Assembly: GCA_964579415.1 (NCBI GenBank)
Contig: CAZOGW010000008.1
Location: forward strand, 1 to 44,961
DNA length: 44,961 bases
Direction: 5' to 3'
From: CAZOGW01 sp964579415
Lineage (GTDB): Bacteria; Actinomycetota; Acidimicrobiia; Spongiisociales; UBA5794
The translations under genes were made by a program, and so were the position numbers. Below, piece by piece: positions 7,123 to 17,724 of this stretch (its first letter is position 1; every line of letters begins with the position of its first letter). The notes under the pieces are model-generated. The model was not told where the DNA came from. It saw nothing but the letters and a program-made list of their open reading frames with translations, and made no database searches.

Positions 7123-8124
7123 TCAGTTCCCAAAGGTTTCGATCAGCAGTGGCACGTCCGGGCCTAGTGGGTAGAGGATCGGGCTGGTACAGCCGGCGGC
7201 GATGTACTCGCCGACCTTCTCGACACACTCGGCGGGGGTGCCGGCGGCGCAGATCATCTGCACGATGTCGTCGGGCACCAGGCGGGCCGCGGCGACGAGC
7301 TGGTCGCGGGTGGCGGGCCAGGTGACGGTGCGGTGGATGTCGTCGAGCAGCGACTCGGGGACGCCGGAGGCCTTCATGATGTGGGGCTGCTGGCCGAGGT
7401 ACTGGGTCACCAGCATGCGGGCGGCGTCGAGGGCCGTCGCCCGGTCGGCGTCCATGGAGCACACGATGAGCTGGGGGCGGTCGACGTCGTCGAGCGAACG
7501 TCCGGCGCGGGCGGCCCCCATCTCCAGGTGGCGCAGCGCTTGGACGTTGTAGGCAGGCGACACCAGGTAGTTGAGCACCACACCGTCGGCGATCTCGCCG
7601 GTGAGCTCCATCATCTTCATGCCGGTGGCGCCGATGTAGATGGGGACATCTTTGGGGCCGCGCTCGTTGTGCACGTAGTCGATCTCGACGCCGTCGAGGT
7701 GGACGTGCTCGCCGTCGAAGGTCACGGTCTCCCCGGCGAGGAGGGCCCGTACCACGGTGACGACCTCCCGCATCGCCTGGAGGGGGCGGCGCCGCTCGAT
7801 GCCGACCTTGGCGGCGAGCGGGTCCCACCAGGCGCCGAGACCGAGGATGATGCGGCCCGGGGCCAGGTCGTCAAGGGTGGCGAAAGTCGAGGCGAGCCGG
7901 GCCGGGTTACGTGACCAGATGTCGACGACACCGGCGCCCACCTTGATGTGCTCGGTGGTGGCGGCGAAGGCCGCCATCGGAATGGTGGCGTCGCGGACCA
8001 GCCTGGAGTCGGCCTGCCACACCGCCTCGAATCCGGCCTGCTCCGCCAGGCGCACGTGGCCGATGCCCTCGGTGATGCCGTGGGCGTCCTGCAGGTAGAG
8101 GGCGGGTCGGTCATAACTTGGCAT
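7123..8124 (-). CDS. LLM class F420-dependent oxidoreductase
   Basis: A 333-residue luciferase-like monooxygenase-fold protein. It begins with the typical ITEGIGHVRLAEQAGFEAVW segment and continues with FAATTEHIKVGAGVVDIWSR, RNPARLASTFATLDDLAPGR, ILGLGAWWDP and VPIYIGATGMKMMELTGEIADG (the last two given as family landmarks, VPIYIGATGMK and ELTGEIADG). In actinobacteria these enzymes generally use reduced coenzyme F420, resembling methylene-H4MPT reductase, for hydride transfer to varied substrates; the substrate cannot be named. The ATG at 8124 follows GGAGAGGAGG. The gene overlaps the end of the upstream amidohydrolase gene by 14 bases, indicating one operon with it. Confidence 0.85.
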   Translation of the reverse strand: MPSYDRPALYLQDAHGITEGIGHVRLAEQAGFEAVWQADSRLVRDATIPMAAFAATTEHIKVGAGVVDIWSRNPARLASTFATLDDLAPGRIILGLGAWWDPLAAKVGIERRRPLQAMREVVTVVRALLAGETVTFDGEHVHLDGVEIDYVHNERGPKDVPIYIGATGMKMMELTGEIADGVVLNYLVSPAYNVQALRHLEMGAARAGRSLDDVDRPQLIVCSMDADRATALDAARMLVTQYLGQQPHIMKASGVPESLLDDIHRTVTWPATRDQLVAAARLVPDDIVQMICAAGTPAECVEKVGEYIAAGCTSPILYPLGPDVPLLIETFGN

Positions 8125-9133
8125 GGAGCCTCCTCTCCTGCTCGCCGGCTTTGGCCCTGACCTCGTCGGGGTCGACGCGGGTGGCGCGCCCGTCCTCGAA
8201 CACCACCTCGCCGCCCACCACCACCTGGAGGGGGCGGACCCCGGGGGTGAACGCCAGCCGCCAGGGGTCAATCGGGTCGTAGGACCAGGTCACCTGGTCG
8301 TCTCGCGCCGCCGGGACCAGGTCCCAGCCGGTCGCCAGCCAGGACCATGCCGTCTCCGGTGTGGCGGTGACGTCCCCGCTCCGCTGCATCAGGTAGGCGG
8401 TGCGGAAGCTGTCCAACATGTCTCCCCCGATGCCGTCGGTGCCCAACGCCACCGGGTTGGCGAAGCGGGCGGGGGCGGCGTAGCCGACGCCGTTGTTGAG
8501 GTTGGAGGCGGGGTTGTGGGCGATGGTCCCCCGCAAGCCGTGGTCGGTGGGCAGGTGGACGCAGTGCGCCAGCACCCAGCGGTCGGCGGTTAGCCCGGCC
8601 AGCCGCTGCGCCGCGGCGGCATCCTCGGGGCCCTCGGCGACGTGGACGTGGCAGCCGACGCCGTGCTCATCGGCCAGGGCGGCCGCAGCCTGCAGTGTCT
8701 CGTCGGAGCAGGTGAAGGCGGCGTGGATCCCCACCATCCCCGATCCGCCCCCGGCGAGGAAGCGGGCGTTCTCCTCCAGGCCGCGGCGGGCGCCTTCGGA
8801 CCCGTGGCGGTCGGTGACTCCGTAGCCGGCCACCACCCGGATACCGACTTGGGCGCAGGCGTCGGCGATGACCGACAGGCTGCCCTCGATGGCGTTGGGC
8901 GACTCGTGGTGGTCGACGATGGCGGTAGTGCCGGCCTCCAGGGCCTCCAGCGCTCCCAGCATCGCCGACCAGCGGATCATCTCCCGGTCGAGAGCGGCGT
9001 CGAGCCGCCACCACACCTGCTCGAGGATCTCGCGGAACGAACCCGGCGTCACCGGCGGCGCCGGCATTCCCCGGGCCAGCGTCGAGTAGAGATGGTGGTG
9101 GGCGCACACCAGCCCGGGCGTCGTCGCGCTCAC
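8111..9133 (-). CDS. SsnA/AtzA-type amidohydrolase, N-terminally short
   Basis: A metal-dependent amidohydrolase of the cytosine deaminase/SsnA/atrazine-hydrolase group. Ligand motifs are the H-x-H of VCAHHHLYS near the start, HVHVAEG, VLAHCVHL and ALGTDGIGGDM. C-terminal beta strands (LQVVVGGEVVFEDG) are present. From GTG 9133 the product is 340 residues, against about 440 for SsnA: the usual N-terminal strands before the PGLVxAHxH motif are missing. The frame reads further upstream, but that stretch overlaps the end of the molybdenum hydroxylase gene, and a unit of the local heptad repeat (9138-9150) sits directly before the start. Context with a fused molybdenum hydroxylase recalls the ssnA-xdhD cluster of enterobacteria, where SsnA is linked to purine or selenium metabolism. 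Activity without the N-terminal part is uncertain. Confidence 0.75.
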   Translation of the reverse strand: MSATTPGLVCAHHHLYSTLARGMPAPPVTPGSFREILEQVWWRLDAALDREMIRWSAMLGALEALEAGTTAIVDHHESPNAIEGSLSVIADACAQVGIRVVAGYGVTDRHGSEGARRGLEENARFLAGGGSGMVGIHAAFTCSDETLQAAAALADEHGVGCHVHVAEGPEDAAAAQRLAGLTADRWVLAHCVHLPTDHGLRGTIAHNPASNLNNGVGYAAPARFANPVALGTDGIGGDMLDSFRTAYLMQRSGDVTATPETAWSWLATGWDLVPAARDDQVTWSYDPIDPWRLAFTPGVRPLQVVVGGEVVFEDGRATRVDPDEVRAKAGEQERRLHAKL

Positions 9134-9173
9134 GGGCAGTATCCAGTACCGGGCATGTGGAAGGGACCCGGCA

Positions 9174-11738
<2,565 letters not shown>

Positions 11739-11783
11739 GGGTGAAGGGTAGTCGCAGGGGCTGTCAGCCTCCGCGGAGCGGGG

Positions 11784-11828
11784 AGTACTTGGTACTTGGT
11801 ATCCGCGACTACCAAGTACCAGGTACCT
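11784..11828. repeat. heptad repeat locus forming an inverted repeat
   Basis: Units of the local 7-bp repeat (GGTACTT type) run rightwards and then reappear on the opposite strand. GGTACTTGGTA (11791-11801) and TACCAAGTACC (11810-11820) form a perfect 11-bp stem with an 8-base loop. It lies between the divergent molybdenum hydroxylase (start 11738) and hydrolase (start 11878) genes. Confidence 0.7.
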
Positions 11829-11877
11829 CCATGCTGCGAGTCAGTGCCGGCACTACCGCCGTCCCACTACTACCTTC

Positions 11878-12774
11878 ATGAGTGTGATCGGGACACTCAA
11901 GAGAAGTGGCACAGGGTCCTTCACCGACGTCGACGGGCCGGTGCACTTCGTGGAGTACGGGGGCGATGGGCCGGTGATGCTGCTGGTGCACGGGCTGGGC
12001 GGGTCGCACCTGAACTGGGCGCTGGCGGCGCCCGACCTGGCCCGCAGCTTCGAGGTGGTGGCGATCGACCTTCCCGGTTTCGGCCTCTCCCCCCTGGAGG
12101 GGCGCACCGCCCGCATCGACGACCAGGCCTCGCTGGTGGCTCGGTTCGTCGCCGACCGTTTCCCCGGCCCGGTGGTGCTGGTGGGCAATTCGATGGGCGG
12201 CCTCATCGCCATGAAGGTGGCCGCCGATCATCCATGGGCGGTGGACCGGCTGGTGCTGGTGGACCCGGCGGCCCGGGTACCCACACCGGCGTCCTTCCTC
12301 GATACCGACCGCATCGACAACCTGCTGTTGCCGCTCCTCCCCATCGCCGGCCCGCAGTGGATCCGTCACAGGTGGCGCGGCAAGCCTGTCGCCGATTACG
12401 TGCAGGACCACATCGACTTCATCGTCGCCGACGCATCGACGTTGCCGGCGGCCTACGTCGAGGCGTGCGTCGAGATGGAACGGGAACGTCGCCGGCTTCC
12501 CTGGACGGTGGAAGCCTTCGTCGAGGCGGAGCGGTCGACCGCGGCCGTGCTGCTCCGACCCCGGTCGCTGGCACGCACCGTCCACGCCATCACCGCGCCC
12601 ACCCTGCTGATCCACGGCTCGGCGGACAACGTTATCCGCCCCGACACTGCCCGCCGGCTGGCCGGCGAGCGCCCCGACTGGCAGTACGTCGAGTTGGAGG
12701 GCATCGGCCACGTACCGCAGATCGAGACTCCTAACCGGTTCGTGGCGCTGCTGGAGGATTTTGCAGCGACCTGA
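11878..12774 (+). CDS. alpha/beta-fold hydrolase
   Basis: A 298-residue serine hydrolase. The nucleophile elbow is VGNSMGG (Ser105), the oxyanion-hole segment is LLVHGLGGSHLNW, the acid is probably the aspartate in LLIHGSADNVI and the base is the histidine in GIGHVPQIE near the C-terminus, all in the usual order. A cap of about 100 residues lies between them. The family covers esterases, C-C hydrolases and haloalkane-type enzymes, and the substrate cannot be told. The ATG at 11878 has a poor ribosome site (CTACCTTC). It stands alone, divergent from the molybdenum hydroxylase operon across a repeat hairpin. Confidence 0.85.
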   Translation: MSVIGTLKRSGTGSFTDVDGPVHFVEYGGDGPVMLLVHGLGGSHLNWALAAPDLARSFEVVAIDLPGFGLSPLEGRTARIDDQASLVARFVADRFPGPVVLVGNSMGGLIAMKVAADHPWAVDRLVLVDPAARVPTPASFLDTDRIDNLLLPLLPIAGPQWIRHRWRGKPVADYVQDHIDFIVADASTLPAAYVEACVEMERERRRLPWTVEAFVEAERSTAAVLLRPRSLARTVHAITAPTLLIHGSADNVIRPDTARRLAGERPDWQYVELEGIGHVPQIETPNRFVALLEDFAAT

Positions 12775-12831
12775 CGGAGAGGTGTCGCATCCGGGCATCG
12801 GCGTTCGTTGATGTGACAGAGGAGCGGTACG

Positions 12832-13029
12832 GTGCCGCCCAAGTCCGAAGGAGCAGGAGGGTTGGCCCTCGACGGGTACCAGCCCTACCACTCCACCCGC
12901 GCCGACCTGCTCCGCCGCACCGGCCGACACGACGAGGCGCTCGCCGCCTACCGCCGAGCCCTGCAGCTCACCACCAACGACGCCGAGCGCCGCTTCCTGC
13001 AGCGCCGCCTCGACGACCTCACCCGGTGA
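12832..13029 (+). CDS. orphan tail of an ECF sigma factor (DUF6596-type) as a 65-residue ORF
   Basis: A short GTG-started ORF with a reasonable ribosome site (AGAGGAGCGG at 12818-12827). The peptide LDGYQPYHSTRADLLRRTGR then HDEALAAYRRALQLTTNDAE closely resembles the last 60 residues of ECF41/42-type sigma factors (the helical extension after sigma region 4). The promoter-binding regions are absent: an in-frame TGA lies at 12814-12816 and no sigma-like sequence is seen upstream. It is therefore probably a gene remnant that may still be translated. Its 3' end overlaps that of the convergent cupredoxin gene by 11 bases. Confidence 0.5.
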   Translation: MPPKSEGAGGLALDGYQPYHSTRADLLRRTGRHDEALAAYRRALQLTTNDAERRFLQRRLDDLTR

Positions 13030-13456
13030 CGGTGAGGGTCCCCTCCATGCCGGCGGTGAAGTGGCCGGCGATGTCGCAGATGATCTGGTAGCTGCCCGGC
13101 TCCGGAGCCGTGAAGGTGCCCGACTCCGACTCTCCGGGGTTCGCCAGCAGGTTGATGATGGCGATGGACGAAAGGTCATCGGGGATCTCGTCCTCCGATG
13201 CGATCTCCTCACCGGCGCGGACCAGGATCCAGTTGTGCTCGATCGACCCGGTGTTCTCCACGGTGACCGACACCTCGGCGCCGGACGGAGCGCTGGCCTC
13301 GGTCGGGTCGAACTCGAACTCGACCATGCCGAACGTCAGCTCGGCGCTGCCGGCGTCGCCGCCGTCTCCCCCGTTGTCACCTTCATCGCCGCCCCCGCAC
13401 GCCGCGGCAACGAGCGCGAGTACACCCACCAACACCAGGACACGTCTCATCATCAC
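13019..13456 (-). CDS. cupredoxin-like lipoprotein
   Basis: A 145-residue exported protein. It has a lipoprotein signal ending LALVAAAC (Cys20 as lipid site), then a Gly/Asp-rich linker. A single cupredoxin domain follows, with the type 1 copper pattern: His in GSIEHNWIL, then Cys, His and Met in YQIICDIAGHFTAGMEG. Such proteins carry electrons or hold copper on the outer face of the membrane. The start has three possible consecutive codons; the first is given, behind CTGGAG. It converges with the sigma-tail ORF and is divergent from adenine deaminase. Confidence 0.85.
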   Translation of the reverse strand: MMMRRVLVLVGVLALVAAACGGGDEGDNGGDGGDAGSAELTFGMVEFEFDPTEASAPSGAEVSVTVENTGSIEHNWILVRAGEEIASEDEIPDDLSSIAIINLLANPGESESGTFTAPEPGSYQIICDIAGHFTAGMEGTLTVTG

Positions 13457-13578
13457 TCCAGACAGATTCGCTCTGAACTCGCAGCATAGGAGCCCCGGGA
13501 ACGCTCACAGCCATCCGCGCCAGCCGCGGGCGACCACCGCTGCGGGAAGGTCGGAATCCGCCGGCGTATCCTTCTGCG

Positions 13579-14592
13579 ATGGACGATCACACCTTCGCCA
13601 TGAGCATTCCCAAAGCCGAGTTGCACGTCCACATCGAGGGCACCCTGGAACCGGAGCTGATGCTCGCCCTGGCGGAACGCAACGGGCTGCCGCTGCCCTA
13701 TCCCGGTGTCGACGAGGCGCGAGCCGCCTACCGGTTCACCAGCCTCCAGTCGTTCCTCGACCTCTACTACCACGGGGCATCGGTGCTCGTCACCGAGGAG
13801 GACTTCCACGACCTCGCCATGGCGTACCTGGAGAAGGCACACTCCCAGGGGGTGCGCCGGGTTGAGATGTTCTTCGACCCGGAGACGCACACCCACCGCG
13901 GCGTCCCCTTCGCCACCGTCGTCGGCGGGCTCGGCGCCGCGCTGGCGGAGGCCGGGGAACGCTTCGGCATCTCCTCCGGCCTCATCATGTGTTTCCTGCG
14001 TCACCTGCCTCCGGGCGACTCGCTGCGCGTCCTGGAGGAGGCGGCCCCGTTCCGTGACGCCATCCTCGGTGTCGGCCTGGACTCGTCGGAGGTGGGTCAC
14101 CCGCCGGCTCACTTCGCCGAGACGTTCGCCGGGGCAAGGGACCTGGGATGGCGGATCACCGCCCACGCCGGGGAGGAAGGCCCGCCCGCCTACGTGTGGG
14201 AGGCACTCGAACTGCTCGGCGCCGAGCGCATCGACCATGGGGTGCGGTCGATGGAGGACCCGGCGCTGGTGCGGCGCCTCGCCGCCGAACGGGTCCCCCT
14301 CACGGTGTGCCCGCTGTCGAACGTCAGGCTCAGGGTGGTCGACACCCTGGCCGACCACCCGCTGCCGCGGATGCTCCAAGCCGGGCTGCTGGTCTCGGTG
14401 AACTCCGACGACCCTTCCTACTTCGGCGGCTACGTGGGCGACAACTACACCGCCATCTCCACCGAGCTGGGCATGTCACGGCAGGACCTGGCCGGGCTCG
14501 CCCGCGACTCGTTCACTTCCTGCTTCCTCGACGACGCAGCCAAGGCGGCCTACATCGCCGAGGTCGACGCCTTCGCCCTCGCCCACCCTTGA
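13579..14592 (+). CDS. adenosine/adenine deaminase family protein, probably adenine deaminase
   Basis: A 337-residue zinc deaminase. Zinc and catalytic residues are visible: H16 and H18 in AELHVHIEGTLEP, H196 and E199 in ITAHAGEEG, H220 in RIDHGVRS, and D277/D278 in SVNSDDPSYFGGY. The segment RRVEMFFDPETHTHRGV and the LGLDSSE-like GVGLDSSEVGHPP are typical of the bacterial and fungal (Aah1-type) adenine deaminases rather than adenosine deaminase proper. It would convert adenine to hypoxanthine, which the nearby molybdenum hydroxylases could oxidise further (inference). Start at ATG 13579; no near operon partner upstream, and LigC follows after 26 bases. Confidence 0.85.
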   Translation: MDDHTFAMSIPKAELHVHIEGTLEPELMLALAERNGLPLPYPGVDEARAAYRFTSLQSFLDLYYHGASVLVTEEDFHDLAMAYLEKAHSQGVRRVEMFFDPETHTHRGVPFATVVGGLGAALAEAGERFGISSGLIMCFLRHLPPGDSLRVLEEAAPFRDAILGVGLDSSEVGHPPAHFAETFAGARDLGWRITAHAGEEGPPAYVWEALELLGAERIDHGVRSMEDPALVRRLAAERVPLTVCPLSNVRLRVVDTLADHPLPRMLQAGLLVSVNSDDPSYFGGYVGDNYTAISTELGMSRQDLAGLARDSFTSCFLDDAAKAAYIAEVDAFALAHP

Positions 14593-14618
14593 CAGGACCG
14601 CCCTAGGCTGGCCGGACG

Positions 14619-15653
14619 ATGACAGCCGGGTTCCCCTTCCAGCCGACGATCAAGCCGATGGCAGCCAACGTCAAGGAGGAGCCGCCGCAGCCGCCGGGAT
14701 ACGCCTACGAACCGAAGTGGGACGGTTTCCGTGCCATAGCCTGGTCGGGGAAGGAGCCGCGCCTCGACTCGCGGTCGGGCAAGGACCTGCTCCGCTACTT
14801 CCCCGAGTTGCGACCGGCGCTGGCGCAGCTCCCGCCGGGCACGGTGGTCGACGGCGAGGTGGTGGTCGTGGTCGACGACGTCACCCAGTTCGACACGTTG
14901 CAGCAGCGGATCCACCCGGCGGTGTCGCGGATCACACGGCTGGCGGAGGAAACCCCCGCCGAGATGGTCGCCTTCGACCTGCTGGCGATCAGGGGCGAGG
15001 ACCTGCGCGGCCTCCCCTGGAGCGAGCGGCGGGGGCGCCTGGAGGAGCTGTTCTCCGGTCGCGAGCTCCCCTGGCACCTCACACCGGTCACCGAGGACTT
15101 CGCCGAGGCGACCCGCTGGTTCACCGAGTACGAGCACGCCGGATGCGACGGGATCATCGTCAAGCAGCTCGGCCAGGTGTACCTCGAGGACAAGCGTGGC
15201 TGGATCAAGTGGAAGCACCGTCGCGACGCCGACTGCGTCGTCGGCGGCTACCGGATCCACAAAGACGGAGACAGGATCGGCTCGATCCTGCTCGGCCTCT
15301 ACGACGACAAGGGCGACTTCCACTTCATGGGTCACTGCTCGGGCTTCTCCAACCACGACCGGGTGGAGTTGTTGCGCCAGTTCGAGCGGCTCCGCAGTGA
15401 CGCCAGCTTCGGCGGCGACGAACACACCAGAGTCCCCGGGGCGGTGAGCCGCTGGTCGGCCGGCAAAGAGCTCGACTGGATCCCGGTGGACCCGGGCGTG
15501 GTGGTCGAGGTGTCGTACGACCAGCTCGAGTCCGGACGCTTCCGTCACGCCACCCGCTTCGAGCGGTGGCGCCCCGACAAACCGGCCGCCGAGTGCACCA
15601 TCGATCAGCTGGTCCGTCCCCAAGGCGCCGGCTTCAGCGAGGTCGTGGAGTAG
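14619..15653 (+). CDS. ligC: ATP-dependent DNA ligase, LigC type
   Basis: A 344-residue minimal ATP-dependent ligase. The adenylated lysine lies in EPKWDGFRAI (K33), followed by SRSGKDLLRYFP, DGEVVVV, FDLLAI, GIIVKQLG and IKWKHRRDADCVVGGY, covering nucleotidyltransferase motifs I to V. A C-terminal OB-fold (GSILLGLYDDKG; VSYDQLESGRFRHATRFERWR) completes the enzyme. It has no nuclease or polymerase domain. LigC ligases of actinobacteria act as backup in non-homologous end joining and gap repair with LigD-type polymerases; a stand-alone LigD-Pol gene lies about 4.4 kb downstream on the other strand. Starts at ATG 14619, close behind adenine deaminase. Confidence 0.9.
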   Translation: MTAGFPFQPTIKPMAANVKEEPPQPPGYAYEPKWDGFRAIAWSGKEPRLDSRSGKDLLRYFPELRPALAQLPPGTVVDGEVVVVVDDVTQFDTLQQRIHPAVSRITRLAEETPAEMVAFDLLAIRGEDLRGLPWSERRGRLEELFSGRELPWHLTPVTEDFAEATRWFTEYEHAGCDGIIVKQLGQVYLEDKRGWIKWKHRRDADCVVGGYRIHKDGDRIGSILLGLYDDKGDFHFMGHCSGFSNHDRVELLRQFERLRSDASFGGDEHTRVPGAVSRWSAGKELDWIPVDPGVVVEVSYDQLESGRFRHATRFERWRPDKPAAECTIDQLVRPQGAGFSEVVE

Positions 15654-15822
15654 GCACCCGCGGCCCGGCGCGTGTCTGCAGATCGGCGACGGCCCCCACC
15701 AGCACCCCGACGGCGGCGCCGATCACCAGACCCCACCACCAGTCGGCCAGCAGGAACTGCCCGAGCAGGACGCCGACCGCGGCACCGAACGCCGCACCCA
15801 CACCGGCGAGCATTCCCTTCAT
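15634..15822 (-). CDS. small glycine-rich membrane protein
   Basis: A 62-residue protein that is mostly membrane-embedded: MLAGVGAAFGAAVGVLLGQF, then WWWGLVIGAAVGVLVGAVAD. Both segments are rich in small-residue spacing (GxxxA/GxxxG), which favours helix packing, and a short basic tail (RAGPRVPTPRPR) follows. GGAGG lies six bases before the ATG at 15822; a GTG one codon earlier is an alternative. Its end overlaps the end of ligC by 20 bases on the opposite strand. Function unknown. Confidence 0.5.
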   Translation of the reverse strand: MKGMLAGVGAAFGAAVGVLLGQFLLADWWWGLVIGAAVGVLVGAVADLQTRAGPRVPTPRPR

Positions 15823-15829
15823 CACTCAC

Positions 15830-16179
15830 CTCCTACCGCAGATCATCTCGACACCGGCCGCCCCCCGCCAGAGTCGAAAGTCGGTTGGCACCTTCGTCTC
15901 CCCCCGGCTCTGCGGACGGCGGGTTCTTCATCTCCCCCCGGGCTTTGACGGGGGGAGTGGCCCCGACGGAGCGCTAGCGGAGTCGGGGTCGAGGGGGGTC
16001 TTCATTGCGCGTCCTGTACAGCCTCGCGGCAAGCTCAACACGGACCTCGGACGAAAACAGCCCAACGAAGCGGCGGGGGAGGACGAAGGCTGTAGAGGGG
16101 CTTGCTGCGGGACCTTCGGCCCTGGAAGGGGGATTCGCCATCGGGCACGATCGGCGGTGAGGCGACCTGAGGAGCTCGC
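15830..16179. other. 350-bp intergenic stretch with strong inverted repeats
   Basis: No gene is supported here. The part at 15940-15995 holds CTCCCCCC paired with GGGGGGAG and, next to it, CCCCGA paired with TCGGGG around a GGAGCGCTAGCGGAG core, so two adjacent GC-rich hairpins can form. The run TCTCCCCCCGG occurs twice about 40 bases apart. This looks like a REP-type element or structured leader. The promoter of the hydrolase-ABC operon is expected near 16100-16170 but I cannot place it. Confidence 0.4.
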
Positions 16180-17724
16180 ATGCAGATGCAGCAGATCCAT
16201 CGGACCCGCCCCACCCTCCCGGATCCGGCGCCGGTGCGGACGGGAGTGGTGGGAACCCTCGGCTCCATCTGGGCCGACCGGCGCGCCGGGCTGATCCTGG
16301 CGGCGGCGCTGCCCGCCGGGCTGGCCCTGGCGAACGCCTGGACGACCCCGCGAGGCCCGGTGACGACGGGTGAGGCCCTGGCCGCGATGGCCGCGGGTGT
16401 ACTGGTGGGTGTGACGGTTGGGTTGCTCTCCGCCAACCGGTGGAGCCTGCTGGTGGCGCCGGTCGTCTTCGTCGCCGTCTTCGAGCTGGCCCGGGCCGGA
16501 ACCGCCGGCATCACCGTGGGTGCGGTCCATCTCGGTTCGCTGTACGGGTGGATCGCCTTCGTCCTCGGTCGCGCCATTCCCATGCTGCTCGTCCTGGCGC
16601 CGATGGTGCTCGGCTGCCACTACGGCATCCTCCTCGCCCGCCGCCTGGGCAACGAGGCTGTACCGGCGCTGCACACGGCAGGCTGGATCCTCACCGGCCT
16701 GGCATCTGTGGCGCTGCTCGGATTGGCGGTGCTCATCGCCCGCCCCGCGGATACCGCCCCCATCCTCGACGCCGGAGGCGACCCACTTCCCCGCAGCGTC
16801 GCCGAACTGGTCACCGCTCCCATCGGCGGCCACGACCAGGTCATGATGATCCGGGGTCGCGACGTCACCAACCCGGTGCTCCTCTACCTCGCCGGCGGCC
16901 CCGGGGGCACCGACATCGGGGCGATGCGCCGCGACACCGCACTGGAGGCCGACTTCGTCGTCGTCACCTGGGACCAGCGCGGCGCCGGCAAGTCTTATAC
17001 CGCCCTCGATCCCACCGACACGTTCACCCTCGACGGGATGGTGTCCGACACTCTGGAGGTGACCGAGTGGCTGCGGGCGCGATTCGGCCAGGAGAAGGTC
17101 TACCTGGTGGGTCAGTCCTGGGGCTCCACCCTGGCGGTGCTGGCCGCCCAGCGGCGACCCGACCTGTACCACGCCGTGGTCGGGGTGGGGCAGATGGTGA
17201 GCCAGCGGGAGACCGACGTGATGTTCTGGGAGGACACCGTGACCTGGGCGGAGGAGGGCGGCGACACCGGCCTGGCCGGCGCGCTGCGAGCCAACGGACC
17301 GCCCCCCTACGCCGACGTAACCCGGTACGAGCCGATCGTCGCCCACGAGCACGACTGGAACCCCTACCCCGGCTTCGACGCCGGCAACGAGATGCCCGCC
17401 ATCCTGTTCGTGCCGGAGATGACCTTCATGGACCGGGTCAACGCCTTCCGCGGCTTCCTCGACACCGCCACGGTCCTCTACCCCCAACTCCAGGACATCG
17501 ACTTCCGTCACGACGTCCCCGAGTTGCTGGTGCCCTACACCATGGTTCTCGGCGAGCACGAGGCTCGCGGCCGGGCCGTGCTCGCCGAGGAGTGGTATCG
17601 CACCGTCGACGCCCCCCACAAGGAGCGGGTCGTGCTGGAAGGCGCCGGCCACCGGGCCAACTTCGACAGACCTGCCCAGTTCTCGGCGCTGATGCGGCGG
17701 ATGCTGGAGGGGGTGGCGACGTGA
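16180..17724 (+). CDS. alpha/beta hydrolase with N-terminal membrane domain
   Basis: A 514-residue protein. Residues about 35-190 contain five or six hydrophobic segments (such as LILAAALPAGLALA, AGVLVGVTVGLL, LVAPVVFVAVFEL, PMLLVLAPMVLG, ASVALLGLAVLIA). From about 200 onwards is a proline-iminopeptidase-type hydrolase: LYLAGGPGG oxyanion loop, TWDQRGAGKSY, nucleophile in LVGQSWGS (Ser313) and the histidine in LEGAGHRANFDRP. Family knowledge suggests an aminopeptidase or esterase; here it would sit at the membrane. The stop overlaps the GTG of the ABC ATPase gene (GTGA), so it belongs to the exporter operon and may process or sense what the pump handles (inference). An ATG two codons on is also possible. 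Confidence 0.8.
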   Translation: MQMQQIHRTRPTLPDPAPVRTGVVGTLGSIWADRRAGLILAAALPAGLALANAWTTPRGPVTTGEALAAMAAGVLVGVTVGLLSANRWSLLVAPVVFVAVFELARAGTAGITVGAVHLGSLYGWIAFVLGRAIPMLLVLAPMVLGCHYGILLARRLGNEAVPALHTAGWILTGLASVALLGLAVLIARPADTAPILDAGGDPLPRSVAELVTAPIGGHDQVMMIRGRDVTNPVLLYLAGGPGGTDIGAMRRDTALEADFVVVTWDQRGAGKSYTALDPTDTFTLDGMVSDTLEVTEWLRARFGQEKVYLVGQSWGSTLAVLAAQRRPDLYHAVVGVGQMVSQRETDVMFWEDTVTWAEEGGDTGLAGALRANGPPPYADVTRYEPIVAHEHDWNPYPGFDAGNEMPAILFVPEMTFMDRVNAFRGFLDTATVLYPQLQDIDFRHDVPELLVPYTMVLGEHEARGRAVLAEEWYRTVDAPHKERVVLEGAGHRANFDRPAQFSALMRRMLEGVAT

